Shown: one piece after another, positions 21,890 through 44,370 of the stretch
Numbering within the stretch: the stretch's first letter is position 1
Layout: each line of letters opens with the position of its first letter
Assembly: GCA_029204045.2 (NCBI GenBank)
Contig: CM055076.1
Coordinates: 23,722,743 to 23,786,742 of the forward strand
DNA length: 64,000 nt
Direction: 5' to 3'
Source of the DNA: Tillandsia leiboldiana
Taxonomy: Eukaryota > Streptophyta > Magnoliopsida > Poales > Bromeliaceae
Position numbers and translations under genes: made by a program
Notes under the pieces: generated by a model
Databases searched by the model: none
What the model was told of the DNA's origin: nothing
Seen by the model: only the letters and a program-made list of their open reading frames with translations

Positions 21890-21964
21890 ATCTTATTTTC
21901 TGGAATCTTTTGGCATGCCGTAGGAGCCACTATTACTCCACTTTTCAAATCCTAATACTTTAAT

Positions 21965-22787
21965 TTGTCCTTTTATCTGACGATAATGAGCACGTACAAG
22001 CGCGACTCTGACAATTAAAATTAAAAAAAAATAATAATTATATGCAGATTTTTATAATTTTATCTGATTCATGTATAAATTAAAATTATTTATTTTATAA
22101 ATAAATATAAATTTAAAAATAAGCAGAAATTAATATAATTTTATATTTGGATAAATTTTAGAGTTGTACTAGATATAAAGAACAATTATATTTGATTTGA
22201 TAAAGTGAAATAAGAAGAATAAAAAAAAAGTAAATATTTTTAATTGAAAAAATTACTCTTTAAAAAATATATTTTAAAAAATTTTAATTATAATTTTTAT
22301 TATTTAAATTTAACTTTTGTATATAAAAAACTAAGTTTGTTAAAAAATTTAAAAAATTTAAAAATTTTGAAAATTTATAAATTTTTAAATTTATAAAAAA
22401 TTACAGTTTATAATTTATAATATTTTAAAAAAAATTAATTTAAAATTTTAAAAATTTAAATGTTTTAAAAATTTATATGAAAAGAGAGTTCAAAAATTTT
22501 ATTTTTTAAATTTGTATAAATTTTAAAAAAATTATAAAAAATTTATTTGTATATAAAAAATTTGTATAAATTTATTTTTTAAAAAATTTATTAAAAATTA
22601 AAATTAAAAATTTATAAAATTCAAAAAAAAATAAAATTAAAAATTTTGTAAATTTTAAAATTTAAATTTTTTTTTTACAAAAAAAATTAATTTTAATTAA
22701 AAAAATTAATAAATAGGTGATGCAAGTTGTTCCCACCCAGAGAGGAGCCTTTAACGGACTATTCCAGAAGTATCCATACCAAATAGG

Positions 22788-22796
<9 letters not shown>
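21965..22796. other. AT-rich low-complexity DNA
   Basis: After a short repeat piece (TTTGTCCTTTTATCTGACGAT, also near 12146), about 750 bp is nearly only A and T with AAATTTTAAAAATTT stretches. No gene, promoter or element end recognised. Confidence 0.7.
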
Positions 22797-22821
<25 letters not shown>

Positions 22822-22987
22822 GAGCAATACTACATGTACACCTTCGGGGTGTATATTTTACATCTCCACCTCTTTAATGGTGGCAATATTTTCTACGAGT
22901 CACATCAAGTGACCCCTCATCATACCCCCACCTTTGATGGGTGGGGGTGTGAGATGTACACTCCTTACGGGTGTACAAGTAGTATTT

Positions 22988-22990
<3 letters not shown>
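22822..22990. mobile_element. TACACCCC-family MITE, copy i
   Basis: GAGCAATACTACATGTACACC at the left, GGTGTACAAGTAGTATTTTTC at the right, core AGTCACATCAAGTGACC. It is bordered by TA tracts at 22797-22821 and 22991-23018. Confidence 0.8.
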
Positions 22991-23018
<28 letters not shown>

Positions 23019-23022
<4 letters not shown>

Positions 23023-23239
23023 GACTACTATATTATTAATAGTACCAAGTTATTAGTACTATCAAATTTTCTACTCTTAGATCAATTTCTTTGATCATTT
23101 TCACCCGTTAGATTTTATTATTTTTCCAACCACCTATTAAACCCAAGGGGCCCACTATCATCTCAACCACACATTTTTTAATCAAATGGTTAAAAACTTA
23201 ATAGCACAAATAATTTAATACTATTAATAGTATTCCAGC

Positions 23240-23243
<4 letters not shown>
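23019..23243. mobile_element. (TA)n-associated CCGGCTA-family element, copy 2
   Basis: AGTCTGACTACTATATTATTA and CTATTAATAGTATTCCAGCC are its inverted ends; GTACTATCAAATTTTCTACTC inside. It lies between TA tracts. Confidence 0.75.

Positions 23244-23316
<73 letters not shown>
23244..23316. repeat. (TA)n microsatellite
   Basis: About 73 bp of TA dinucleotides separating two members of the same miniature family. Confidence 0.95.
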
Positions 23317-23320
<4 letters not shown>

Positions 23321-23559
23321 AGAATACTATCGATAGCACCAAGCCATTGGTGCTATCAAGTTTTTAACTATTGGATGAAAAAATATGCGAAAAAATATGC
23401 GGTTGGGATTATAGTGGTCCCCTATAGTTTACTAGGTGGTTGGTTGAATAGTAAAAATCTTAGGGGACCATTATAATCTCAACCGCATATTTTTTCATCC
23501 AACGGCTGAAAACTTGATAGTACCAATTTTTTGGTGCTATCGATAGTATTCTAGCCGGA

Positions 23560-23566
<7 letters not shown>
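23317..23566. mobile_element. (TA)n-associated CCGGCTA-family element, copy 3
   Basis: GTTAGAATACTATCGATAGC and GCTATCGATAGTATTCTAGCC are perfect or near-perfect inverted ends. Inner arms carry GGTGCTATCAAGTTTTTAAC and AAAAATATGCGGTTGGGATTA. It is the best-preserved copy in the window, bounded on the right by TA repeats (23567-23614). Confidence 0.8.
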
Positions 23567-23614
<48 letters not shown>

Positions 23615-23623
<9 letters not shown>

Positions 23624-24279
23624 TGAATAAAATAAGTTGTTTTTTTTATTTTTAGGATGGATAATAACATTATAAATACAGTGTATGGTAAGTGTAATTA
23701 TAATCGTATTTATAATTCTATTAAAATTGATAAAAAATGCATTTAATGCTACTGCTCACTTTAATACATTTTAAATAGGTAAAAAATATATTTATTTTTG
23801 TATTTTTAAATTATTTTTAATAATAAAATATTCCATACGACTATTAGTTCCGCTAAAAATGATTCACTAATTATTGAAACTATATATATAGGAACTAAAT
23901 TTTATAATTTTTAATTTTATTTATTCAATAAATAATAATAAAAGATAATTTTTAAATCAGAAGTATTTATTAATTGATTTTGCTTTTATTAAGTAGAATA
24001 TTTTATTAAAAATTTATCTAATTTAAATTGTTCTACACTATTAAATTTATAAATGTGTCGTATTAATTATTAGTATAATTATTTTTGAGATATTTTGATT
24101 ACTTGGCAAAGGATGTTGACAATTTTATAAAATTTAATTTTTAAATAATTTTAATAACGTAAATCATGCCTAACCGAATCAATCATTTCATCATCAAAAA
24201 TAATTTAAAAGTACAAAAATCTATACACTTACGAACGCACAAGAGGCCCGTACTCAAAAATATAATAATAAAAAAAGAA
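23615..24279. other. AT-rich DNA without a recognised feature
   Basis: The first 130 bp match 4998-5160 (AATGAATAAAATAA..ATTTAATGCTACTGCTCA), so it is another dispersed repeat. The rest is unremarkable AT-rich sequence without coding signal. Confidence 0.5.
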
Positions 24280-24643
24280 GTTAAATTAAAGAAAATTTTC
24301 ATGTAAAATTTCGCCTTTTTACTTTTCTTCCGATTTTTTAAAATCTACATTTTGTCCCTCTTAATTATAAAATTATGCACTTACTGCTTACCGTCATCGT
24401 TCCGTAAGTGATTTGTGATTCTGTGACCATATTTGATGTGTTGCAGTATCATCACTGCAGTCATTGGAGCTGCGACTTGTTCATCAACAACATCAACCCT
24501 TCAATCACTTACGAAACGATGACGACAGAGAAATAAGTGTATAATTTCGTAATTAAGAATGAACAAAATATAAGTTTTTAAAAGTCAAGAAAAAAAAGTG
24601 AAACAAAAGAATTTTTACAGAAAGATTTTCTGTAATTTAGCCT
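24280..24643. mobile_element. GGCTAAATTACAGAAA-family Mutator-like MITE
   Basis: Same ends as the Pack-MULE-like element: AAAATCTACATTTTGTCCC at the left and AACAAAATATAAGTTTTTAAA, TTTCTGTAATTTAGCC at the right. The middle is a hairpin: CGTCATCGTTTCGTAAGTG-like and CACTTACGAAACGATGACG. The flanks TAAAAAAAG and TAAAAAAAA may be an imperfect 9-bp duplication. Confidence 0.65.
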
Positions 24644-24794
24644 AAAAAAAATATTAATAAATTTATAATATAAAAATATGTAAATACATTAGTTACATAA
24701 AGTGATTTCTCCTCTTACGAAAAACTATTGGCTCAAAGAGACTAGTATCCTACCCTGTCGCGGAAGGTCGGATTTGGCGGAGCCACATTCGAAA

Positions 24795-25055
24795 TAGCAG
24801 AGGGCCAGATTAAGTCGAGTCATGTTCAGAGTGGCGTGAAACTGGTTAAGCCGAGTTATAATCGAGACACATGAGTACTGTGTCTGTATATTTTAAATAA
24901 TGGCACGGCTAGATTAAGTCGACTTAACCAGTACTCGACTTAATGGCAGGGGGGCGGATTAAGTCGATCGAGTCATGTTCATAGTGGCGTGAGACTGATT
25001 AAGCCGAGTTATAATCGAGACACATGAATATTGTATCTGTATATTTTAAATAAAT
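24795..25055. repeat. Direct repeat with GATTAAGTCGA motifs
   Basis: GGATTAAGTCGATCGAGTCATGT..AGTTATAATCGAGACACATGA..GTATATTTTAAATA at 24953-25052 repeats 24807-24898. Between them is the near-palindrome TTAAGTCGACTTAA. Non-coding. Confidence 0.75.
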
Positions 25056-25084
25056 CGTGATGGTATATTTTTAACCATTCAATC

Positions 25085-25465
25085 TTTTAAAATTAATAAT
25101 TAGTGTTAAATAATTGGACAAATAATATCAAAATCAGAATCAAATTTCAACATGAGATCACTTAATGTCAAACTAAATAATAATCAGCGTGAGATGATCA
25201 ATGTCAAACTAAATAAAAAATTATAAATATTTATTACGAAAAGGATGTCAAAGGATTAGTGTTAAATAATATTAATTTATTACGAAGATTATTAATTTAT
25301 TACGAAAATTAATAATTAGCGTTAAATAATTCGACAAATAATATAAGAATCAGATTTCGGCCTGAGATGCTTAATGTCAAACTAAATAATAATCGGCGTG
25401 AGATGATTAATGTCAAACTAAATAAAAAATTATAAATATTTATTATGAAAACGATGTCAAAGGAT
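25085..25465. repeat. Direct repeat with GTGTTAAATAATT motifs
   Basis: AATAATTAGTGTTAAATAATT through ATTTATTACGAAAAGGATGTC (25088-25250) recurs at about 25308-25458. Within each, ATGTCAAACTAAATAA occurs twice. Non-coding. Confidence 0.75.
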
Positions 25466-25500
25466 TGACAAATATATTTCTAAATAATAAAAATAAATAT

Positions 25501-25555
25501 GGGTAAATTACACCAGTAGTCCCCAACCTGTTTTCCAATTTTTTATTGGGTCTTT

Positions 25556-25606
<51 letters not shown>

Positions 25607-26411
25607 GCAATTGAGTCTCCAAATTTTATAAATTATTTCAAGGCCAACGTTGCGAAGCGGTTAGGGGCCAGGGACCAAATTGATTTTTTTTTTTTTTTTT
25701 AAAAAAAAAAGTTAACAATCGGTGTTGTAATTAATCCAAAAATACAGAAAACTCTCTGAATATTTCAGAAGAGAAAAAAAAAAGATTATTACAATAATAA
25801 TCCTTTTTTCTTAACTAGGTTTAGATTAAATTACAAAAAAAAATTATAAATATTTATTTTTTTTATTTTTTTAGAAAATATTTTTCAGAGATTATGACGT
25901 TAATAAAGAGATTGAAATGATCAAAATATTCTTATTTATTCGATAATAAAAAAAAATAATTTATAATATATTTTTATTATTTTAAAAATATTTTAAGTAT
26001 AAATTATAAAAAATGAATATAATAGTGACGGAATTCTGACGGACGAGAGCTAAATATATCCACTTGAATTTTTGAATAGATAAAATATAAATTTTTGAAA
26101 ATTGAAAACAAAGCTGAAAAAATGAGTATTTATAAAATAATTTTTTTACAATTTAGTCATTTTTTTTGAAATTAATTAATAAATAAGAAAGGACTGGCTA
26201 AGCAGAAAAATTTTCCCTCCAAAGAGGCACCAACTCTTCGCCACGTGTCAGCTTTAGTCAACTGTGACAAAAAAAATAGACGATAGGACTCAATTGGAAT
26301 AATTTATAAAGATGGAGGACTCAATTGACAACAAAAAAAAAAAAGAAGAAAAGTTACCTACCTAATTAAAAATTCAAGAAAAAAGTTGGGGACTTATGGA
26401 GTAATTTACTC
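25501..26411. mobile_element. Mutator-like element with GGGTAAATTACA ends
   Basis: Perfect 9-bp target duplication AATAAATAT (25492-25500 and 26412-26420). Inverted ends GGGTAAATTACACC..AGTCCCCAACC and GTTGGGGACTTATGGAGTAA. A polyT tract of about 48 bp lies at 25557-25605. No transposase frame; non-autonomous. A relative with GGGTAAATTGCACC lies in a MED25 intron at 48083. Confidence 0.8.
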
Positions 26412-26420
26412 AATAAATAT

Positions 26421-27040
26421 TTATAGGTTTAATTTTATACAGCTTATTATAAATATTTCTAATAGTATATATATATTTTTTATAAAATATAATTTTTTAT
26501 ATTTAATCTTTCAAAAATTTTAAATTATTTATATATGTTTCTATCGTCAATATTAGTTAGAAAAATATAACTAATTTATTTTTTTATCTTTTTAAATTTT
26601 AGTTGGAATTTTTAGAATGACATATTTAAAATAACAAAATAGATATTTAAATATATTATATTAAAAAATAAATATTAAATAATAAATCAGAATAATATAC
26701 ATAAATAATTTAAAACATTTTAAAAAATAGTTATAAAATATTAAACTTTATAAAAATATATTTGCAAATGAAATTAATCCATATTTATAATAAGGAAAAC
26801 AAATTCAAATCTTATATATGAACTACGATGTTGGATCAAATTTGGATAAATTTACCAAATTTAAATCGGGGTGAGAATATCAGATATCATTGTGTCGTCC
26901 GACGTGGCACCACCGACTCTATCCGTACGCGGGTCGGTGGAGGGGATTGAAAGCAAAGAAAAGCATCCGCACCATCATACGGACAGACGCATAATAATTT
27001 ATATGCGTAGAAAGCCAATCCAGAATGGAATGTGAACGGT
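26421..27040. other. AT-rich DNA without a recognised gene
   Basis: Mostly A/T sequence; a GC-richer patch at 26890-27030 (GTCGTCCGACGTGGCACCACC) has a weak 90-codon antisense frame that I do not regard as coding. Confidence 0.5.
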
Positions 27041-27815
27041 GGGATTCGGAGCGGATTTTTAAAAATCCGAATCCGAACCGAATATCAAACGTGAAATTTG
27101 AATCCCAACTTGAGTCGTCGGAATTTAAAAATTTATATATAAATTCAAATCTGACCAAATATCTAAAATCTGAATTTAAATTCGAATTCAAAAATTCAAA
27201 TTCAAAATAATTATTTAAAAATATATTATATTCAATTTAAAATTTTAAAATATAAGTTTAAATATAATATAAAATATTTATATACATATATATTATAAAT
27301 TAATTCTGATTTCGATCGGATACCGTTAAAGTTTATATTCAAATTCAAATTCGTCAAATTTTTATTTTTTATATTTTTATTTAAAATTATATCCGTTTAA
27401 TATCGAATAAATTCAAATCCGAACAGAATATCAAACGTGAAATTTGAATCCGAACTCAAATTCGTCGAATTTTAAAAATTTATATACAAATCCAAATCTT
27501 ACTAAATATCTAAAATCTGAATCTAAATTCGAATTCGAAAATTTAAATTCGAAATAATTATTTTTTTTATAATATTTTAAAATATATTATATTAAATTTA
27601 AAATTTTATAATATAAATTTAAATATAATATGAAATATTTATATACATATATATTATAAATCAATTTTGATTCAGATACAGTTAAAATTTATATTCAAAT
27701 TTAAATTCACCAAATTTTTAATTTTTATATTTCTATCTAAAATTATATTTATTTAATATTAAATAAATTTCGACGGTAGAATTCGGATTCGGGTAAAATA
27801 TCCGTATCCATCATA
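27041..27815. repeat. AATCCGAA-rich tandem duplication
   Basis: The stretch 27061-27400 recurs at about 27416-27745; both contain AATATCAAACGTGAAATTTGA and ATAAATT..TTGATT. The outer ends GGATTCGGAGCGGATTTTT and AGAATTCGGATTCGGGTAAA look inverted, so the whole may be an old element. Short open frames in it are repeat artefacts. Confidence 0.6.
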
Positions 27816-28399
27816 GTCCGTGAAAGTGTTCCTACGGTTACTTGGCTCCTTGGATAATTGGAAAATTTTGGGTAAAAATAGACGGGGACCCCTCAATTAT
27901 AGAAAATTTTGAAATGGACCCTCTTTTTTTTTTTGCTTTTTTAAATTTGGATTATTTTGGGAGCTGTTTGATTTTTTAAAATTATTTTTTTAGATTTAAT
28001 TAAAAAGAGTAGAAAAATAAAAATAAAATCATAATATTTTTCAAAACTGTCATTTTTAAAAATTAATTTTTTATGATTTTTGAGGAACTAAACACACCGT
28101 TAAATTATTAATTAATTATTATTAATTATTGTTTAGTAAATAAAGTTAGAATAAATAGCTTTTAAAAATATATGAATTGATTATCTTAATTTTAATAAAT
28201 TTTAACTTTTAATTCTTAATATTTTACTTTTTTATTTAAACAATTTGATAATTTTTTATAATTAAACATATAAATATTTATAATTAAATTTGAGATAAAA
28301 AAAATTAAAAATTAAAAGGTATATGTTCATATCTTTATCTTCTTTTTTTAGCAATAAAGTGTGGAAAAAAAATTAAGTAGCTGTTTTGGAAATTCTTAT

Positions 28400-28568
28400 A
28401 GGTGAGGGGTTTCTATGCATTTTTACCATCTCCTTTTCATTTAAGTCCAACCCCTCTCTCTCTCTCTCTCCATTTCTCTTTCTCTCTCTAAGTAGTTTCG
28501 ATTCCTCGCGTAGAAAATCGTGGGAATTTTTTTTGGTAAATTTTGGTAATTTTATTTTTATTTTAATT
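28400..28568 (+). promoter_or_regulatory. Probable 5' leader of the lipase gene
   Basis: A CT-rich tract (CTCTCTCTCTCTCTCTCC at about 28456 and TCTCTCTAAG after it) lies about 100 bp before the chosen start codon. CT-rich runs are common in plant 5' leaders. No confident TATA box was picked out. 27830-28400 shows nothing recognisable. Confidence 0.4.
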
Positions 28569-38986
<10,418 letters not shown>

Positions 38987-39260
38987 AAATTGACAGAAAC
39001 ACTCTTTTTACCATACTCCATGATATATGTAGCTTCTTTATGTGAATAGACTCTTGCGACTTGTATCGATATAGAAGTGTATAATGATCTGTTGTAAAAG
39101 ATCGAGTCGAGTGCGCGCATTGTATGCATCCCATTTCAACAGCGGCGATGTCGGCGACTGTAAACAAGGGATTGATCTTTTTTTTTCTGTATCCCTTGGA
39201 GTGTATCAGCTTAGTCTTTTTGTAAACTTGTACTGAAACTACCAAACACCTTCATATACA
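38987..39260 (+). other. Probable 3' untranslated region of the lipase gene
   Basis: Sequence after the TGA at 38984-38986 is of ordinary base composition until about 39250, then becomes T-rich. No clear AATAAA was identified. 39260-39679 has nothing recognisable. Confidence 0.4.
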
Positions 39261-39679
39261 ACTGTTGTTTGTGTTATTTCCAAACATTGTTTATTATAGA
39301 GCCAAATCAATAGTTGATTGTGTTTTCAGTGTATGGGAGTTGTTTTGGTTTAGGGGCTACTGTTTTTTTTTTTTTTTTGTTTGGGACAAAATGTTTTCTA
39401 TGGTAAGCATTTTTTTTTTTTGTTTTATAATTTTTCGTCTGTTTGATTCTAAGGAAAATTAAAATTCGAAAAATGAAAGCATTAGTTTTTCATAAAATTT
39501 AGAAAAAAGTCTTCAGAAATATTAGTTTTTTTTTGGAACCAAACGAGCGAAATCTGGAGTATGAATTTGTAACTTTTGAGGAGTCAAGTATTAGATATTA
39601 TCCGAGATTTTGATAATGTCAATGTTATACAAATATGGTAATAAATTAGAGTTGGACCCTATTATTAGTAAAATTTTAT

Positions 39680-40102
39680 GGCTAAATTACAGAAATTCTT
39701 CCTGTAATATTCCCTTTTTTTATTTTGCTCTCCTGTCTTTTAAAAGCCTATATTTTGCCCTCTCGTAATTACCGAAATATGCATTTACTTCCGCCGTCAC
39801 GATTCCGTGAGTGAGCCGTCAGTTTTTTTTTAAATATTATTGGATATATCCAAAATATCTTTAAAAAATGGCGAAAAATAAGTCTAAACCCCTTTCTCTT
39901 TCCTCCATTACCTTTTCCCTCCAATATAAGGTAAGGGCATTTTCATCAATTTGCATTTTCATCAATTTACCTCTTTCGTTAACACCGTTGCCCCCTAAAG
40001 ATAATTCGGTAATTACGAGGGGGTAAAATGTAGGCTTTTAAAAGACAGAGGAGCAAAGTGAAAAGACGGGATATTACAAGAGGAGTTTCTGTAATTTAGC
40101 CT
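39680..40102. mobile_element. GGCTAAATTACAGAAA-family Mutator-like MITE, best-preserved copy
   Basis: Inverted ends GGCTAAATTACAGAAATTC and AGTTTCTGTAATTTAGCC, continuing inward with TTTTGCTCTCCTGTCTTTTA and AAAAGACAGAGGAGCAAAGTG. Flanked by AAATTTTAT on both sides (39671-39679 and 40103-40111). The interior is unrelated to that of the Pack-MULE-like element at 1973. Confidence 0.82.
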
Positions 40103-40111
40103 AAATTTTAT

Positions 40112-40599
40112 TATTACTATCGATTTATTTTTTACGATGGAACTTTCAAAACGACAATCGGCACTGTTAAATATAATCTAGACCATTCAAATTATTTGAA
40201 AATTAAATTTCATGCTTTTTCGATATTCTTTTCTATCCACCTAGTGAACATAAAAAAAAGGGCTAAAAATAAATATCTTTCAAAAAATAATAATAGGAAA
40301 GACTCTTGTAATCAAGATCGAGAGTATAGATCATATTTTAAATAATTTTAAAAAATTTCCAACTAAAATTTAATTAATTTAGATTTTTTACACTGTTAAA
40401 CTAACGAATAAACATCTCGTATCTATCATTAAAATTATAAATTTGACAATCCTTTCATCATTATATTTACTATTAAAATTATAAATTTTATAATTCTTTG
40501 ATAATTAGGTCAATAATATTAAAAAATTTTAAAATTTAATTTTTAAATAATTTCAGTGGTCTAATCATGTTCAACGATACCGATCATCGACTCCATCAT

Positions 40600-40649
<50 letters not shown>

Positions 40650-40930
40650 AAAAAAAAATCCAATATCAAACTCGAACCAATTATTCTTACACAAACGAAA
40701 AAATATTAACCAACTCTCAAAACTAATTGTATTAACGGAACACCACATCTATATATAGGTGTAGATGTCAAGACCCTGATACTACTATAAATGAAAATAA
40801 TAAATTTTAATATATCTCTAAACCTAATCCGATCAAAAATAATCCAATAATCAGCCTCAATATATATATATATAACTTTTTTAAAAATAATCTAAAAATA
40901 TAAAAACAGAGACCAAAACAATTAAATTTA
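40112..40930. other. AT-rich intergenic DNA with a polyA tract
   Basis: No gene seen. About 43 A residues at 40602-40644; the polylysine frame across it is an artefact. Confidence 0.6.
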
Positions 40931-42880
40931 AGTCTCAAACACAACAGGAATGGCAAAAAGTGTTTTCCAAATTGAGATTACACGCTGGAATCGAACACTT
41001 GAGCAAAAGTTATAGACACCAATTTTAAAAGTTATCGAACTCAATAAAATTTCATCCCAGCTTCGTTGAGTCGCACTTTTCTAGAAACTCGACCGAAACG
41101 GTAAATAATGTTTTTCAAATTGAGATTACACGCTTGAATCGAACACTTGAGGAAAAGTTATAGACACCAATTGTAAAAGTTATCCAACTAAATAAAATTT
41201 CAACCCAGCTTCGTTGAGTCGCACTTTTCTAGAAACTCAACCAGCAAAAAATATTTTTCAAATTAAGATTACACGCTGGAATCGAGCACTCGAACAAAAG
41301 TTATAGACACAAATTGTAAAAATTGCCAAACTCAATAAAATTTCAGGCCAGTTTCGTTGTGTTGCACTTTTCTAGAAACTTGACTAGAACGGCAAAGAGT
41401 ATTTTCCAAATTAAGATTACACGCTGAAATCGAGCACTCGAGCAAAAGTTATAGACACACCAATTGTAAAAAGTACCGAATTCAATAAAATTTCAGCCCA
41501 GCTTCGTTGAGTCACACTTTTCTAGAAACTCGACCGGAACCGCAAAAAGTGTTTTTCAAATTGAGATTACACGCTAGAATCGAACACTCAAGCAAAAGTT
41601 ATAGACACCAATTGTAAAAGTTATCGAACTCAATAAAATTTCAGCCCAGCTTCGTTGAGTCGCACTTTTCTATAAACTTTTGGTGTAAACTCGACCGGAA
41701 CGGCAAAAAGTGTTTTCCAAGTTATAGACACCAATTGTAAAAATTACCGAACTCAATAAAATTTTGGTGTAAAAATTACCGAGCCCACTAAAATTTCGGC
41801 CCAGCTTCTTGGAGTCGCACTTTTCTAGAAACTCGACCGGAACGGCAAAAAATGTTTTCCAAGTTATAGACACAAATTGTAAAAATTACCGAACTCAATA
41901 AAATTTTGGTGTAAAAATTACCGAGCTCACTAAAATTTCAGCCCAGCTTCGTTGAGTCGCACTTTTCTAAAAACTCGACGGGAACGACAAAAAGTGTTTT
42001 CCAAGTTATAGACACCAATTGTAAAAATTACCGAACTCAATAAAATTTTGATATAAAAATTACCGAGCTCACTAAAATTTCAGCCCAGCTTCGTTGAGTC
42101 GCACTTTTCTAAAAACTCGACCGGAATGGCAAAAAGTGTTTTCCAAGTTATAGACACCAATTGTAAAAATTACCGAACTCAATAAAATTTTGGCGTAAAA
42201 ATTACCGAGCTCACTAAAATTTCAGCCCCAAATTTCAGCCCAGCTTCGTTGAGTCATATTTTTCTAGAAACTCGACCGGAACGGCAAAAAATGTTTTCCA
42301 AATTGAGATAACATGCTGGAATCAAACACTTGAGCAAAAGTTATAAACACCGATTATAAAAATTATCGAACTCAATAAAATTTCAGCCCAGCTTCGTTGA
42401 GTCGCACTTTTCTAGAAACTCCAGCTTCGTTGAGTCGCACTTTTCTAGAAACTCGACCAAAACGGCAAAAAATGTTTTCCAAATTAAAATTACACGCTGA
42501 AATCGAACACTTGAGCAAAAGTTATGAACACACCAATTGTAAAACTTACCGTTCAGCCCAGCTTCGTTGAGTCGCAATTTTCTAGAAACTCGACCGGACC
42601 GACAAAAAATATTTTCCAAATTAAAATTACACGCTAGAATCAAACATTTAGAGCAAAATTATAGACACACCAATTGTAAAAATTACCGAACAATAAAATT
42701 TCAGCCCAACTTTATTGAGTCACACTTTTCTAGAAACTCGACCGAAATGGCAAAAAATATTTTCCAAATAAAGATTACACGCGGGAATCGAACACTCGAG
42801 CAAAAATTATAAACACCAATTGTAAAAGTTATCGAACTCAATAAATTGAGTCGCGCTTTTTTAGAAACTCTAGCACTAAA
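40931..42880. repeat. Satellite array, unit about 148 bp, two unit types
   Basis: About 14 units, marked by CAGCTTCGTTGAGTCGCACTT and TTTCTAGAAACTCGACCGGAA. Type A units (40931-41690 and 42290-42880) include GAGATTACACGCTGGAATCGA and GAGCAAAAGTTATAGACACC. Type B units (about 41697-42240) lack that part and instead carry TTTTGGTGTAAAAATTACCG. One unit near 42420 is cut to about 32 bp. No coding function; short antisense frames are repeat products. Confidence 0.93.
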
Positions 42881-42988
42881 CTGGCCTTATCATATACATG
42901 CATGCAACATGCACCACCTACTACTTATCAAGCATAATTGAGATACAAAAGCTAAGAAGACTAATGTAACTTAGCCACCATTATATCT

Positions 42989-43567
42989 AGGGGCAATTTC
43001 CTATATACCCCTAAAAATTTCCCTGTTTTCATATTTACCTCTTTTAAAAGGCTAATATTAAAACTACCATTCTTACGTTCCAACTTCTTTTCAAAATACC
43101 CCTGAAGTTAAACTCTGTTAGTGTACAGTTTGGAACTGCCGTTATCTGTGTGTAATTACTATTTTGCCCTTTCAAATATACCCTAAACCCTAAACCCTAA
43201 AACCCTAAACCCTAAAACCCTAAAACCCTAAAAAACCCTAAATCCTAAACCCTAAAACCCTAAACCCTAGAACCCTAAAAAATCCTAAACCCTAAACCCT
43301 AAAACCCTAAACCCTAAACCCTAAAATCCTAAAAAATCCTAAACCCTAAACCCTAAACCCTAAACACGGGCAAAATGGGTATATCTAATAGTTTTTAACT
43401 CCGATTATTATTTAACTCTAGTTTAACTCTAGTTAACTTAACAAAGAAAAACGGTAGGGGTATTTTTAATAACGGTGGAACGTATGAAGGGTATATTGAA
43501 AAGAAAAAAATAAGAGGGTAAATCAGATATTTCTTCAGATTTCAAGGTTACACAGGCAATTATTCCT
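42989..43567 (-). mobile_element. TIR element carrying telomere-type repeats, copy 2
   Basis: Flanked by TATATCT (42982-42988 and 43568-43574). Ends AGGGGCAATTTCCTATATACC and the mirror ACACAGGCAATTATTCCT. About 190 bp of CCCTAAA/ACCCTAAA repeats lie at 43180-43370. Arm sequences match copy 1 (7459-8066) in reverse order, for example AACTGCCGTTATCTGTGTG and TGGAACGTATGAAGGGTA. No coding capacity. Confidence 0.85.
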
Positions 43568-43972
43568 TATATCTATTACAGCAAACATATATAATGACCA
43601 CAAAAGTATCCCTTTGAATCTAATTAAAGAAACCTGGGAAGAATCATGAAAATAAAGAACAAAAATATAATAAAAGCAAGTAAAAGTTAATAATGATCTC
43701 AGTAAACAGTATTCTCTATCTCTACTTGTTGCCCTGATTTAGGGTACCAGTGAACCATGTGGACTAAGATTAGATTTGGAAACTCAAACTATGTTGAATT
43801 CCAAACCTTTCTCCTTAAAAAAGATTATATGCTTCAGATTACGCTAGACAAAGTTTTTAATAGATAAAGCTGACAACATACAAAGAGTCTGAAAGACCGA
43901 ACTACGGTGATAACAACCAAAATTAGTAACTTAGGACACTGTTTGTCACACCATACTATATATATATATTAA

Positions 43973-43978
43973 TTTATT
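43973..43978 (-). terminator. Candidate MED25 polyadenylation signal
   Basis: AATAAA on the minus strand about 75 bases after the MED25 stop codon, followed by T/A-rich sequence. It fits position and sequence, but plant signals are loose. Confidence 0.4.
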
Positions 43979-44052
43979 TATATGCATGCACTATTTAAGT
44001 TCAAAAGGACCGATAAAGACTAGATAACTTTGATTGAAAATGGATGATAGGA

Positions 44053-44191
44053 TTAAGGAAGGAAACCTCCGCCGGGCATGCTAGTCGGCCCTTGCGAGGA
44101 CACTTTTCCTTGGGGCAGCATTTGAGGCCTGCTATGCCCTTGCATGAAGCTCTGTCCCATTCCGGGGCCAACCATTTGCTGCTGCTGCTGT

Positions 44192-44223
<32 letters not shown>

Positions 44224-44273
44224 AAGCTGTTGCTGCTGCTGCTGCTGAAGCTGCTGCTGCTGCTGCTGCTGAA

Positions 44274-44304
<31 letters not shown>

Positions 44305-44306
44305 AA

Positions 44307-44338
<32 letters not shown>

Positions 44339-44339
44339 A

Positions 44340-44370
<31 letters not shown>

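Larger units (their letters stand above)
20775..21964. repeat. Dispersed repeat, copy 2 (related to 1126-1972)
   Basis: Matches 1190-1972 in order, including CGAACTGATCCCGGCTAGTGT (here GAACTCATCCCGGCTCGTGT) and GGAATCTTTTGGCATGCCGTA. Compared with copy 1 it has gained the MITE pair at 21366-21889 at the end of the polyA tract and has no Pack-MULE-like insertion. Confidence 0.65.

Noticed and set aside
40931..42880. CRISPR-like array
   Set aside because: The repeats are about 148 bp with no unique spacers, in a plant genome; it is a satellite.
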